Below are positions 10,566 through 21,500 of a stretch of 64,000 bases of DNA, in pieces. Source of the stretch: Anisodus tanguticus (Eukaryota > Streptophyta > Magnoliopsida > Solanales > Solanaceae); the NCBI GenBank assembly GCA_034509755.1, contig CM067551.1, forward strand, positions 13,078,501-13,142,500, read 5' to 3'. The translations under genes and the position numbers were made by a program. Under the pieces are notes generated by a model. That model made no database searches and had not been told where the DNA came from. It worked only from the letters and a program-made list of their open reading frames with translations. Numbering within the stretch: position 1 is the stretch's first letter; each line of letters begins with the position of its first letter.

Positions 10566-11890
10566 CTAGACTAAGGTAGTTTTCTGAATAGGAAAGTGAA
10601 ACTATAATAGGAGATTACGCAGCCAACATGACTCATACACCACATTGGCTACCCCTTGATACTCGGCCTCCGCACTGGATCACGATAAAGTAGCCTGGTG
10701 TTTAGCCTACCAAGAGACCAAGTAATCACCAAGAAACATACAATAACCAGATGTCGAACGTCAGGTATCTGGACATCTACCCCACTCAACATCTGTATAA
10801 GACACGAGAGTAGATACAGAGGATGGATATAAGTGCAAACCATAATCAAGAGTGCCCTGTATGTAACGCACAATGTGTTTGAGAGCATGCATGTGCTCGT
10901 CCCTCGGATCATGCATAAATAAACACACCTGCTGCACTGCATAAGTAATATCGGGCCTCGTGAATGTAAGATACTGAAGAGCCCCTGCAAGACTGCGATA
11001 GTGGAAGCGATCCTCGTAAGGTGTGCTATAATTAGCACTCAGCTTCGGTTTGGTGTCAACCGGAGTAGGAGATGACTTACAGGATGACATGCCAGCTTGC
11101 TCAATAATCTTAGCTGCATACTTCCTCCGGGATAGAAATAGACCACCTGCATGACGAGTTACAACTATACCCAAAAAATAACTCAAAGGCCCAAAGTCTT
11201 TCATAGCAAATTCGGAACTCAGAAGAGACATGATAGACTTGCGCAATTTATCATAAGAGGCAGTCAATATAATACCATCCACATATAACATAATGTATGC
11301 AAGAGAAGTACCACGATGATAGATGAACATAGAATGATCAGACATGATGTGAGAAAACCCAATAGTAGACACATAATCTGCAAACCTTTTGTACCAAGCC
11401 CGAGAGGCCTGTTTTAGCCCATACAAGGACTTCTTCAGCAAACAGACATAGTTAGGATGATCAGAGTCCCTGAAACCCAAGGGTTGATGCATGCAGATTG
11501 TTTCCTTGAGATCATCATGTAAGAAATCATTTTTCACATCTAGCTAATGAATGAGGCATTTTTTCGAGAGAGCCAGACTGAGAATCGTGTAAATGGTTGT
11601 CGGTTTGACCACCGGACGAAATATCTCTCCACAATCCACGCCAACCTGTTGAGTTTTGCCATCACTACAAGACGGGCCTTATGCCTCTCAAAACAACTAT
11701 CAAATTTTTCCTTATCAGTAAAAATTCACATAGAACGAATAACATTGACACCAGGTGGACAGGGCACCAACTCCTACGTCTTATTTTTATAAGAGCATTA
11801 TATTCATCATCCATGACCATTTTTCAATTCGGGTCATATAGGGCAGACATTGAGTTACGTGATAGGGGTGATTTAGTGACATTAGAATTG
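10566..11890 (-). pseudogene. copia A2 reverse transcriptase and partial RNase H
   Basis: The long piece 10761-11537 contains PLGFRDSDHPNYVCLLKK, SLYGLKQASRAWYKRF and the motif LYVDGIIL. The normal YVDD is changed to YVDG, so the second catalytic Asp is lost. YLTFTRPDITYAVQQVC and the start of RNase H follow. The N-terminal RT region (11547-11890) is shifted to another frame. RNase H continues in 10649-11038 and ends at the truncation. Confidence 0.86.
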
Positions 11891-11894
11891 AGAT

Positions 11895-12260
11895 TAAAAT
11901 GTCATTTTGGTTTAAAATACCCCATTGGCTAAGAGTAACGGGCCCTTGACTCGGAATAGAAGTGAATTGGACCTGGGTCGATGTTTGAACATCTCAGGAT
12001 TGGCTAGTAGGCAGTGGGCCTGCTGGCCGATGGACTGGACTAATGGACTAGACCGAGGATGTATAAATTGGGCCAACAGGCAGTGGGCCTGCTGGCTGAG
12101 AACTGGACTGAGAGACTGGGCAATTGGGCCATGGGCCAGTAGGTAGTGGGCCTGCTGGCGGACAATGGTCACGGGAAGGGATTGGGCCAGTAGGTAGTGG
12201 GCCTGCTAGCTGATTTTGGTCACGGATCTGCTGGTCCAAATCTTGAGGCGGGGACCGGAC
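11895..12260 (-). repeat. Repeat-rich linker of copia A2 (GGCCCACTGCCTGCTGGCC words)
   Basis: Four to five imperfect copies of a roughly 20-bp word containing GCAGTGGGCCTGCTGGC (plus-strand view) lie between 11996 and 12215, spaced at irregular distances. In the coding direction they give GPLPAGP or QQAHCLLA, depending on frame. The same words occur in the linkers of A1 (90-118), A4 (21300-21470) and A3 (50520-50610). Confidence 0.8.
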
Positions 12261-13400
12261 TAAATGGTGGACCACATACGGTGAGAGCTCATCATCCAAA
12301 AAATTATAAGAATTAGACACAAAATTATACAATTTAGCAAAAGAAAATTAGATTTCATAAAAATGACATGATAACTAATTATGATTTTATGAGAGGATAA
12401 GTCAAAAAATTTGTAACCGTGATGATTAGATGGATAACCCAACACACAAGCGGTAGAACGGGCTTGAAGTTTGTTAATTATAGTGGATGGGAAAAGAGGA
12501 TAGTACAAACACTCAAATACCCTAAGATGAGAATACGAATGATCTTTATGATAAAGAATTTTTAGTGGAGATTGGTATGCTAATCCTTTGCTAGGGTGTA
12601 TGTTAAGAAGGTAAGTAGTCATTTGTAATGCATGATGCCAAAAGGAAGGTGGTAATGAAGTATGGGCTAGTAAAGTCCGAATAATATTATTAATCGTCCG
12701 AATTTTTCTTTCGGCTTTTCCATTTTGTGAGGACGTATGAGAACAAGAAAATCGAAAATATATGCCATTAGCGTTACAAAATTACCGAAATGGCCAATTA
12801 TCAAATTCCCTTCCATTACCACATTGAATGTTTTTAATTTTCCGTTCAAATTGGGTATGGTTGAATGCTTAAACGATAGGAATGTGGAAAAGAATTGAGA
12901 CTTTTTAGATAATGGAAAGGTCCACAAAAAATTAGAATAATCATCCAAAAATAACACAGAATAACGGTGGCCCAAAGAGCTCAAAACAGGAGATGTCCAT
13001 AAATCAATATGAATAATATCAAATGGCAACAAAGTACTAGAATTTGAGGCTACAAACGGTAATTTAACATGTTTTCCAAGCGAACAAGAAGGACAAAAAT
13101 TAGTACTACGCGTACTATTACACTCAATAAAATTATTATTTTTAAGAGAGAAAATAACATACGCCACTGGATGACCCAAACACGCATGCCATAAGGAAGG
13201 TACTCAAGCGGCAAACATTGACGGTGTGGCTTGATTAGTGGTATCCCCATCGTGAAATCCTTCACAGAAAATCCAAAAGGGTAAAAGTCAACAGAAACCG
13301 AATTATAAGTTGTAAATTTTCGAACAGACACCAAATTTTTAATTAAGTGAGGATCATAAAGGGCATTTTTTAAGGCTAAAGGTGGGTTCGGGGGAGATAA
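12260..13400 (-). pseudogene. copia A2 integrase
   Basis: Frames at 12260-12622 and 12667-13179 give the copia integrase. CPSCSLGKHVKLPF and DIIHIDLWTSPVLSS are the zinc region end and first catalytic Asp. LGHRYSVLFLDDYSNFLWTFPL is the core. YLLNIHPSKGLAYQSPLKILYHK and VLGYPSNHHGYKFFDLSSHKI lead to the C-terminal end. Frames change near 12640 and 13180. Confidence 0.84.
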
Positions 13401-13479
13401 ATTTGTGTGACCATAACCATGAATTGGAATTGAATTATCATTACCAACAATTATGCCATGATTTTTGCTCAAATTGAAA

Positions 13480-14673
13480 TAAGACGAGAGATTACCTGAC
13501 GCGGATGTCATATGAGAAGTGGCACCGGTGTCCATGTACCAATTTGCGTCTGGAGAATTTAATCCAAGTGTATGCATCGCTACCTTGATATACATGGGAT
13601 TCGGAGCTGTTACTAGGCCCGCAGTAGCGAAGGCCTGCTGAGGCCGAGGCCCAAGCAGGCCAACCTTCTGCCAGAGCCCATTCTTCCGCTGCCCAGAATG
13701 CTGAAAGGTGTTGGGCCTGGCCCAAATCGCTGGACTGCCTGCTGGAAAAGGTGGACTGGGCCACTACCTAGTGGCCAAGCCCCACGGCCACCGTGCACCA
13801 GCCCAAGGCTGCGGCCAGTGGTGTTGCGGCCCAGTCTGTTGGCCGCTGCCATGAGGTCCTCCGCCACTGCCACCACCACCGCTGCAGTTGTCGCCGCGAT
13901 GTTTGCCACAATTTTTTCTGATTTTGGCTCTTTTTGCTGCCACCATTATTATTGTTCTAGCTAGAATTTTTCGAGATGGAGTGAGGGTCATCGATGTCAT
14001 AGGATGTGGCTACCATCATGGCGGAATTGGCTTCGGTTGTCGCCTTTTTAGCCAATCCGGCTTCTTTAAGGTGAGCATGGAACGTGTTTGGTAGAACGAC
14101 GGGAGATGATTGCTTTGACGAAGAAGAGTTCCAACGCCATTATAAGCCTCGGATAGGCATGCAACCATCTGAAGAACAAGAAGATCAATCGTGATGGGTG
14201 CGCCAACGTTCTTGAGTTGATCCGACAACTCCTTGAGCCTTTGACAATAGGCTGAGGCATTCGGAAAATCCTCCATGTTGATGTGGGAGAATTCCGGCTT
14301 AAAGGTCACGGTACGAGAATTTTTGTTATCCTGAAATATATCACGCAACCTATTCCAAGCTTCCGTTGCCATGGCATCGTGTTCAATAATAGTCTGCAAG
14401 AGGTCCGTAGAGATGGTGAAATAAATCCACTGGAGTACCATAGCATCAAAGAGTTTCCCACAACTCTATTTCATCATCGGTGGTAGGCACCTTCTCATTG
14501 CCTTTTTCCGATGGGACGATTTGATGGAGGACTCTATTAGATCGTGCGTGAATTTTAAATAGTTCTGCCCACGTTGCGTATTGGGCGTTTTTCATCTCAA
14601 GAACAATAGGAATGTTGTTCTTGATATTGGAGACTGCAAGGGCAAGATGAAAGGTGTTCTTTGTGATAGACAT
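13480..14673 (-). pseudogene. copia A2 gag and protease
   Basis: Gag begins at 14673 with LALAVSNIKNNIPIVLEMKNAQYATW, the usual start of Retrofit/Ale-like copia gag. It continues in 14016-14441 (WNRLRDIFQDNKNSR, YCQRLKELSDQL, UBN2 domain). A GC-rich stretch coding Gly/Pro/Gln/Ala-rich sequence follows (13613-13900). The protease motif WYMDTGATSHMTSA is at about 13496-13545 with its catalytic Asp intact. Several frameshifts separate these parts. Confidence 0.84.
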
Positions 14674-14815
14674 GGTGAAAGAACAAGAGGAGAAGTAGGG
14701 AGTCGGAAAAAAATTTGAAGGGAGGGGGGGGGGGTAGTCACGGCCGACGAGAGTAGGGCGGCGGAAGCTACAAATTTTTGGAGAAGGAAAAGTTTGGCCT
14801 AGACTGTTGATACAA

Positions 14816-15023
14816 TGAAAGAGAATAATTCCTTGATTCTTTTTATTAATGTAAAAGGTATATATACATGATATACGATCTGTAATTATGAAAATTAAAT
14901 CTATCTTTTTCTAATATAAGACTACTACTTTTTCCTAATACAAGACTACTACCATAATTATATTTGTACAAGAATTCTACAAATTATATACCAAATATAC
15001 ACGAGTACATGTATATTCTATCA
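14816..15023 (-). repeat. 5' LTR of copia A2 with mutated primer site
   Basis: Starts TGAAAGAGAAT and ends TTCTATCA, 208 bp. The adjacent primer site on the minus strand reads TGTATCAACAG, a mutated version of the TGGTATCAGAAG seen in A4. Similarity to the other family A LTRs is clear near the primer-site end and weak at the distal end. Confidence 0.78.
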
Positions 15024-15919
15024 ATTTGTATGTATGTGTGTGTATATATATATTAAAAAATAAAATGAGACAAATGATTTTGTTTGAATCAACCTGAAAT
15101 TGAAAATCTTGTAAAAATTACTTTTTATTAGTGTAAACAATTTTAAAGATAATTAAGTCATTTTAACAGAAAGCCTGCTTATTAGCACTTTATCTGCCAA
15201 ACACTTCAACTGATTATTATAAGTTTTAGCACTTTTATCCAAACACGTATTTAATTATTTATTAAATCAGATTCAACACTTAAAAATGATTAAGCTACTT
15301 TAAATCAGCTAATCCAAACGGAATCTAAGTTATTAACAATTTGAGGATAGCATGAGCCTAACATTGTACAAATAATCTGTACGAAAATGTGAAGGAAAAA
15401 GGGGAATGTCTCAATATTTATAAAACTTAGGTAGCATCTCTTTCATATACAACTATTTCTGCGGTGGTGCTTATAACTCTCATTTACTGAAAATTAGGCC
15501 AATATTTCCCATTTTAGTCAGTGCCCTACCCTCTCTTTTTGGTGCTTTGCAATATATTGATTTAAAAATTAATGCACATGCTTCATTATTTAACAAATAT
15601 TGCCAAAGGCCTATGCATATGGTTTTTTCCTTTGGTCTTATAGGTCTCTCTCACCATTTCAAGCTTTCATTTTATCGTCTTCTCCTCGATAGAATGATGT
15701 CTTTCCTAAAAAAAAACTTACGTATTCTCAAAAAGATGAGTTTGAACTTTGACCTTTTCTCGTTACTTTTGTCCACGCGCAATAATTTGGGATGGATAAC
15801 TGAGTGAATTACATCATACATCCTATTAATACATATTTGTTTGAAATTTATGTAATGATATTTGACTATATGGTATTTGAATTGGCTTATGTGATACATT
15901 AGTCTAACGATGAAAGGGA
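15024..15919. other. AT-rich gap with a possible MITE
   Basis: No gene is recognised. Positions about 15165-15330 contain repeated words such as CAGCACTTTTATCCAAACAC and AATCAGCTAATCCAAACG, a style common in plant MITEs. I could not fix its ends. The rest is plain AT-rich DNA. Confidence 0.4.
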
Positions 15920-17001
15920 TGTTGGTGTTTACAAAGGTTGCAGGAAACGGGAATTACAAGTAACTGCAAAGTAATTCAAGAACTGAAAATTACAATAGAA
16001 CAACAAAACTGAAATTACAATTTTGTTGAAGAAGTAAAACTGGAAAGTGTTTTGTTATTGCTGAGTCGAGTGTGGCACTCTGTCCTTAAGACAATATTGC
16101 CCCATATGTATCCTTTATACGTCCTGGACAATTCGTCTCCCAAGATAAAACAACAATGGAACACTTGAGCAAAGGAAACTCAAGAGCTACCGTGAAGAAT
16201 ATTGAGTAACGAAATGATGCTTGGAAGTTGTAGGAAGAACTGTTTTTGCTTGTGTATTTTCGTGTAGTATATTTCTTGATCAACAATGGTGTAAGGGGTG
16301 TTTATATAGGTGAGGGAGGGACTGTTTAACTGCCCCCATAACAACCATTATTGGCCAAATAATGGCCATTATGGAGGTAGTAAAGCCACCAAAATAAATG
16401 GTGAAAGACCAGCGGATTGACCATTATAGGAGGAGTAATTCAGCCAAAATAAATGGTTGAATTGAGTGCTTGGCGTTTCTGTTCTCTTCTGCCCAATTCT
16501 GACTTTCTGGAAACTTCAGGGACCAAACTGTACATCTGAAAGAATTCTGGTCCAAACTATACTTCTGACAAAGTTCTCTGGCCCAAAAAGATAATATCAG
16601 AAGGCCTGTAGGCCCGGACCCGGACCGGCGGCGCGCGTGTGGGCTTTCCTCGAACCGAAGCACATCTAGGTCCTCCCTCCTTTAAACACATGGGATACCC
16701 CTTGGGGTCCCAAACCCCAAACCAATTTTGAGTCTTATATACACAACAATTCTTTCTTCCTCTACCGATGAGGGAGAATTGAACACAATACCACATTTTC
16801 CATGCTTCAAACACCTCACTTCGTGGACCAATATCTCTTTCATTTCTCAATGAAATTTGACGATTCTTGGCCCTACGATTATCTACGTACTTAGTAGATC
16901 ATGCATGTGTGAAGAACCAGATTCTCCAACATACGTAAGACTAGTGTTTAAACCGTTAAAGTTGGTCGGTCGCAACTCCCGCCGAAGGCAAATTTCCAAC
17001 A
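15920..17001 (-). repeat. Solo LTR of copia family D with target duplication AGGGA
   Basis: 1082 bp, from TGTTGGTGTTTACAAAGG to TTTCCAACA. It is the reverse complement of the LTRs of copia D1 (54116-55317 and 60182-61477). The perfect 5-bp duplication AGGGA sits at 15915-15919 and 17002-17006, with no internal element sequence. That shows a solo LTR left by LTR-LTR recombination. The TATA box of the D1 LTR is conserved (about 16302-16308). Many CGG/CCG triplets of D1 appear here as CAG/CTG. Confidence 0.93.
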
Positions 17002-17006
17002 AGGGA

Positions 17007-17376
17007 ATACTTAAATGTTGATTGAAAAGAGAGCAAACATCACGTGTCAAGGATTAAAGTGCGAAAGTTTAAGGAATTTAAAGTTTTGAAAAAAGACAGC
17101 CTCAATCAATCCCAAATGGAAAAAGTAGTAGCTGGCTATATAAATTATTATAATATCAAATTAAAATTGTATCAAAATCTTTTGAAATGCCTGAAAATGA
17201 AAAAGATGCCCTATAAAATTGAAAAGAAGAAGTAATCAATCAATAGGTATTGAATTAAAAACTACATGACATAGTACGTTGATAGGTCCATTACATACAA
17301 TCATTAAGGCAACAACTACATCTCCCATTCTTGCCTCATTCTCATTTATCCGATGCCATTCCATCTCACTCTCCTT
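17007..17376. other. Gap without recognised gene
   Basis: A Lys-rich open frame (17044-17235) and a minus frame (17236-17460) are present, but neither resembles a known family. The second runs into a MITE. I regard them as chance. Confidence 0.35.
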
Positions 17377-17543
17377 TAGAGTGGCAGAGTCAGAATTTTC
17401 ACCTAGAAAGTTTAAAATATGAAAAAGTAAATACACGAAGAAATCAAGTGAGTACAACATTTACTATATATTTAAAAAAATTAACCTCATATATATAGTG
17501 TAATTTTTCGCCCACCCCCGGAACCTACTTGGCTCCGCCCCTA
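17377..17543 (+). mobile_element. Short hAT-type MITE
   Basis: About 165 bp with inverted ends, TAGAGTGGCAGAGTCAG on the left and TTGGCTCCGCCCCTA on the right. These match the CAGGGGCGGAGCCA-type termini of an abundant plant non-autonomous hAT family. The interior has AGAATTTTCACC and GTGTAATTTTTCGCC, typical of that family. I do not see a clean 8-bp target duplication. Confidence 0.6.
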
Positions 17544-18969
17544 CCCATTTATCAAATTTAATTCCTTTTTACTGTTAATAGCTTTGCACCTCTTTTACTC
17601 GTTCAGTTGTTAATTGTTTTTAATGGAAACTTGCATTTTATTTTCAACTCGAGAATTAAATGTTCTATTTAATAAATCATCTGCCCTACTAATCGATAAA
17701 CACATGAATTAAATGTTGTCGAATATATTATTTTCGTCAAACAATTAAATTGCTCCTCAACCGCCTTTCAACATAGATGTATTATTACCGGGAAGCGTTC
17801 TTAAAAGGTGGAATTTGTAAATTTGAAAACAAAATAGATTCTCTGCGTTAGTAGGTAAAAAATACTTATTGGTGTAAAAATTCCTTACATTGAACATTGA
17901 AGGTGATATTGATGCATCGCTTTCCAACCTTAATGGAGAGTTGGAGTTGTTAATGCATGTCACCTATCCCAGCCAGGATGCTGCAATGGTTCTTTTGACA
18001 CTGTCATTGTTGAGGGCCATGCAGTTGATGTGTAATTCATCTCCTCTTTCTCCCCCCCCCCCCTTTTTTTTTCTTCTTCTAATTGATGAATCTATTAAAA
18101 TATCTAACTTTTGTTATCTTCTGTTATGTTCAAGGATCAAATATGCACATGTATTTTAATTGAAGGTCACTTCTGTTCAGTTTAATAACTCGGGTGACTA
18201 AAATATGAATAAGACACAATAACTCAAGGATTAAAATTACTATTTACTACTATAAAAGTGAAAGTGAATCTCAGCTATGAAATAATAGCATTGACACATG
18301 TAATTAATCGGTAATACCATTGAACAAAACTGGACCAAACATCACTGAAGGGATCTTGTTTTCCCCGCAATCGATGACTAGGGCTTCCAGTTACGTTTTT
18401 TAAGATATATATATATATATATATATATATAATTGAGCAAGAGAAAATTGAAAAAATATTAATTTCTATACGCATCGAATCAAGTGTCAAAAGTCAAGCC
18501 CTAAAATTGGTTTCTACCATGAAAAATGAGTAGCATCATATCGGATCAAGAAATGAAGTTTAATTTGCCACTTTTGGGTGATATTGACAAAGATAAATGT
18601 TGAGCTGTTAGTGATTAATAGCAATTTCGAGCCATAAAGATCAATTTAGACTTTTTCTTCCCTAGTTATACAATGTTAGTCAGCTAGTGTTAAGGACTAT
18701 TTCTATTCAAAATCATAACAACGAGAATATGGATGAGTCAAACCTCTAATTGAGGGCAAAGTTAGTTTTTTTCGTAGAGTATATGGATAAATCTGGACTC
18801 TTTTTTTTCAAAATAAAAAGATAAGGATAAATAAGAACAGAGCCACACTAAAATTCAATCTTCTTTTTTCTTCTCATTTTACATAAACAAGAACACAAGC
18901 AAAACATCATATTCCCTAAGACCACTCATAATCGCGATCCATATAATATGTTCCGTTACTGGCATTATA
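17544..18969. other. Intergenic region downstream of the S1-type gene
   Basis: No convincing gene. It holds a C9/T9 tract (about 18053-18070) and a TA repeat (about 18405-18431). A fragment near 17938-18033 has a stop-free Cys/Gly-rich reading, but I cannot assign it to a family. The 3' untranslated region of the S1-type gene should lie just left of 18970. Confidence 0.5.
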
Positions 18970-19362
18970 CTATTCCAAATTAAAACCATCTGTTCTCACC
19001 TTCCATTTACAATAATTTAGAAAATTTATATTTTTTCCATGTTTGATACAATTGTTTGGGTCGTCAAACACAGTAATGGACTTATCTTTTGAACCCCACA
19101 AAAAATGACAGAAGTACAAAGTTGTATCAAAAAAAATTCCGCAAAACGACCAATTTAAGTCTTCATCTATGGCAAGGATTTGGTTTCCAAGTTCTCTATT
19201 CTTCGATGCGCAGTGAATTTGCAGTTGTGGGAAATTAGGAGGAAGTTTGTTGATAACATGTACATGATACTTTTTGAAAAATATACATTTTTTTGCTAGT
19301 GAAAGGTCAAGAGGAATGATCAATAACAACAAGACGAAGATGTTGATGAAGGAAAGAGCCAT
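18970..19362 (-). CDS. SPH: S-protein homologue (plant self-incompatibility S1 family)
   Basis: Intronless 130-codon gene with ATG at 19360-19362 and stop at 18970-18972. Residues 1-23 form a signal peptide with a hydrophobic core (FVLLLLIIPL), so the product is probably secreted. The mature part shows the family signature in order: VHVINKLP, LQIHCASKNRELGNQIL, WSFCGIFFDTTLYFCHFLWG, and C-terminal CKWKVRTDGF. Cys residues sit at the conserved places. Length and single-exon structure fit Self-incomp_S1 proteins. In poppy the founding member is the stigma self-incompatibility ligand; most homologues in other plants have unknown signalling roles. Copia A4 is inserted 17 bp upstream of the ATG in the same orientation. 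The original promoter now lies beyond 24268, so the gene may be silent or driven by the LTR. Confidence 0.9.
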   Translation of the reverse strand: MALSFINIFVLLLLIIPLDLSLAKKCIFFKKYHVHVINKLPPNFPQLQIHCASKNRELGNQILAIDEDLNWSFCGIFFDTTLYFCHFLWGSKDKSITVFDDPNNCIKHGKNINFLNYCKWKVRTDGFNLE

Positions 19363-19379
19363 ACTTGGGAGCAGATAAG

Positions 19380-19591
19380 TGAAAGAAATAATTCCTTGAT
19401 TATTTTCATTAATGAAGATGTATATATATAATTTACAATCTCCAAATATGGAAAATTCTATTCCTACTATACTACTATTATCCTAATTATACTTGTACAA
19501 AAATTCTACAATTATGGTAAATTTGTAAAACAAATTTGATTTCACCAAGGTAAGGCTCGGATCCCGTGACCCGTGATATACTTCTGTCACA
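19380..19591 (-). repeat. 3' LTR of copia A4, upstream of the S1-type gene
   Basis: 212 bp, TGAAAGAAATAATTCC to TTCTGTCACA, direct copy of 24063-24267. It is the closest element to the S1-type ATG and points the same way, so any LTR-initiated or read-through transcript would enter that gene. Confidence 0.9.
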
Positions 19592-19616
19592 CCCCCGAAG
19601 TCATAGCCGAGGGTTG

Positions 19617-21078
19617 TCAAACGTTGAGACTGTCCCTAAAATCTTCAAATAGAATCAAGGGAAGACACTTGGTAAATATGTCTGCAATCTGGTATCTCGA
19701 AGGGACATGGAGGACGCGTACTTGCCCACGAGCTACCTTTTCTCGAACAAAGTGTGTCCATTTCGATATGTTTAGTGAGCTGATGTTGGACTGGATTTCC
19801 AGAAAGATAGGTTGCACTCACATTATCACAATAGACCAATGTAGCTTTCTAAATAGGAAAATGCAACTTTAGTAGAAAATTACGTAGCCAATATGATTCA
19901 GACACCACATTGGCTACCCCTCGATACTCGGCCACCGCACTAGATCGTGATAAAGTAGTTTGGCGTTTAGATGACCAAAAGACCAAGTTATCCCCAAGTA
20001 ACATACAATAACCAGATATCGAACGTCTGGTATCTGGACAGTCACCCTAATCAGCATATGTATATGACACAAGAGTAGAGACGGAGGACGGATATAAACG
20101 CAATCCAAAATCAAATGTATCCTGTATGTATCGTATAATGCGTTTGAGTGCATGCATGCGCTCAATTCGTGAATCATGCATAAATAAACACACCTGTTGT
20201 ACGACATAAATAATATCTGGTCTCGTGAAAGTCAGATACTGAAGAGCCCCTGCAAGACTAAGATATGGGTTGGATCCTTGTATGGTGTGCTAGACGTAGC
20301 ACTCAACTTCAGTTTTGTATCAACCGGAGTAGAAGTAGAGTTACAAGATAACATGCCATCTCTCTTAATAATCTCTGTCGCATACTTTTTCTATGATACA
20401 AATAGACCACCTGCATGACGAGTGACTACTATGCCCAAAAATAGCTCAAGGGCCCCAAGTCTTTCATAGCAAATTCAGAAATGAGAAGGGATATGATAGA
20501 CTTGCGTAGAATATCCGATGAGGTAGTCAATATAATATCATCAACATATAACATAATGTATGCCAGAGAAGTACCACACCGATAGATGAACAGAGAATGA
20601 TCAGACCTATTGTGAGAAAACTCAATAGTAGACACATAATCTGCAAGTATAACAAGCCTGGGGGGCCTGCTTAAGCCCATACAAGGACTTCTTCATCAAA
20701 CAAACATGATGAGGATAATTGAGGTCCCTAAAATCCAAGGGCTGATGCATGTATACTGTCTCCTTAAGATCACCGTGTAAGAAAACATTTTTCACATCCA
20801 GCTGGTGAATGGGCCATGCTTTCGAGAGAGCTAGACTAAGCACCGTGCGAATGGTAGCCGGTTTGACCACCGGACTAAATGTCTCTCCACAATCCACGCC
20901 AACTTGTTGTGTTTTACCATCACCTACAAGATGGGCCTTATGCCTCTCAAAAGAACCGTCCAATTTTTTTTTGAGTAAAAATCCACATAGATCGAATAAT
21001 ATTAACACCAGGTGGATGGGGCACCAATTCTCACATTTTATTTTCAATAAAAACATTATATTCGTCATCCATCGCTAA
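19617..21078 (-). pseudogene. copia A4 reverse transcriptase and RNase H
   Basis: RNase H pieces (19617-20207) include VYCDNVSATYLSGNPVQHQ and QIADIFTKCLP. RT pieces include YVDDIILTTSSD with intact catalytic residues (20429-20680). Another (20622-21068) has VGVDCGETFSPVVKPATIR, LDVKNVFLHGDLKE and KKSLYGLKQAPQA. At least three frame changes are needed to read through. Confidence 0.86.
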
Positions 21079-21146
21079 TTTCCAATTCGGGTCATGAAAG
21101 GCAGACACTGGGTTACGTGGTAGGGGTGATTTAGTAACATTAAAAT

Positions 21147-21500
21147 TTAGATGAAAATGCCATTTAGGTTTAAAATACCACGTTGACTACGAGTGACGGG
21201 CCCTTGACTCGAGATGGTTGGGGACGGGTTTTGGGGTGGTGACTGAATCATTTCGGATGCTGGCCCAATAACTGGATGAGAAACTGGGAGAATGTGGGAC
21301 TGCCCAGCAGGTAGTGGGCCTACTGGCCCAAGAATTGAAGCTGGCCGTGGGAAAGGTAATGGGCCAGCATGCAGTGGGCCTACTGGCCGAGAACATGAAG
21401 CAACCACAGAATTAGGCCGTGCTGCGTCCTGTGTACGGGATCTGTTGGGCAGCTGGCAGTAGTGGGCCTACTGCGGCGGATCGGGAGAACTGGGGGGTTG
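21147..21500 (-). repeat. Repeat-rich linker of copia A4
   Basis: Codes VGPLPAGQ and GPLHAGPLPFPRP-like sequence. The DNA words GTAGTGGGCCTACTGGCC and GCAGTGGGCCTACTGGCC recur at about 21310, 21370 and 21455. It has the same character as the linkers of A1, A2 and A3. Confidence 0.75.

Larger units (their letters stand above)
10566..15023 (-). mobile_element. Ty1/copia element A2, 3'-truncated
   Basis: Minus-strand copia of family A. Reading in element direction it has a 5' LTR (14816-15023), a mutated primer site, gag, protease, integrase, the repeat-rich linker and RT. It stops abruptly inside RNase H at about 10566, so the 3' end and 3' LTR are missing. The junction with AT-rich DNA at 10566 is abrupt. 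It is one of four family A copies in the window and is heavily frameshifted. Confidence 0.88.

Noticed and set aside
14016..14486. Plus-strand ORFs opposite copia A2 gag
   Set aside because: Antisense shadows of the gag frame.
17236..17460. Minus-strand 74-codon ORF
   Set aside because: Its upstream half is the hAT-type MITE; no family likeness for the rest.
17938..18033. Short Cys/Gly-rich open reading, possible exon remnant
   Set aside because: No family recognised, a stop directly upstream and no clear splice sites; too short to support.
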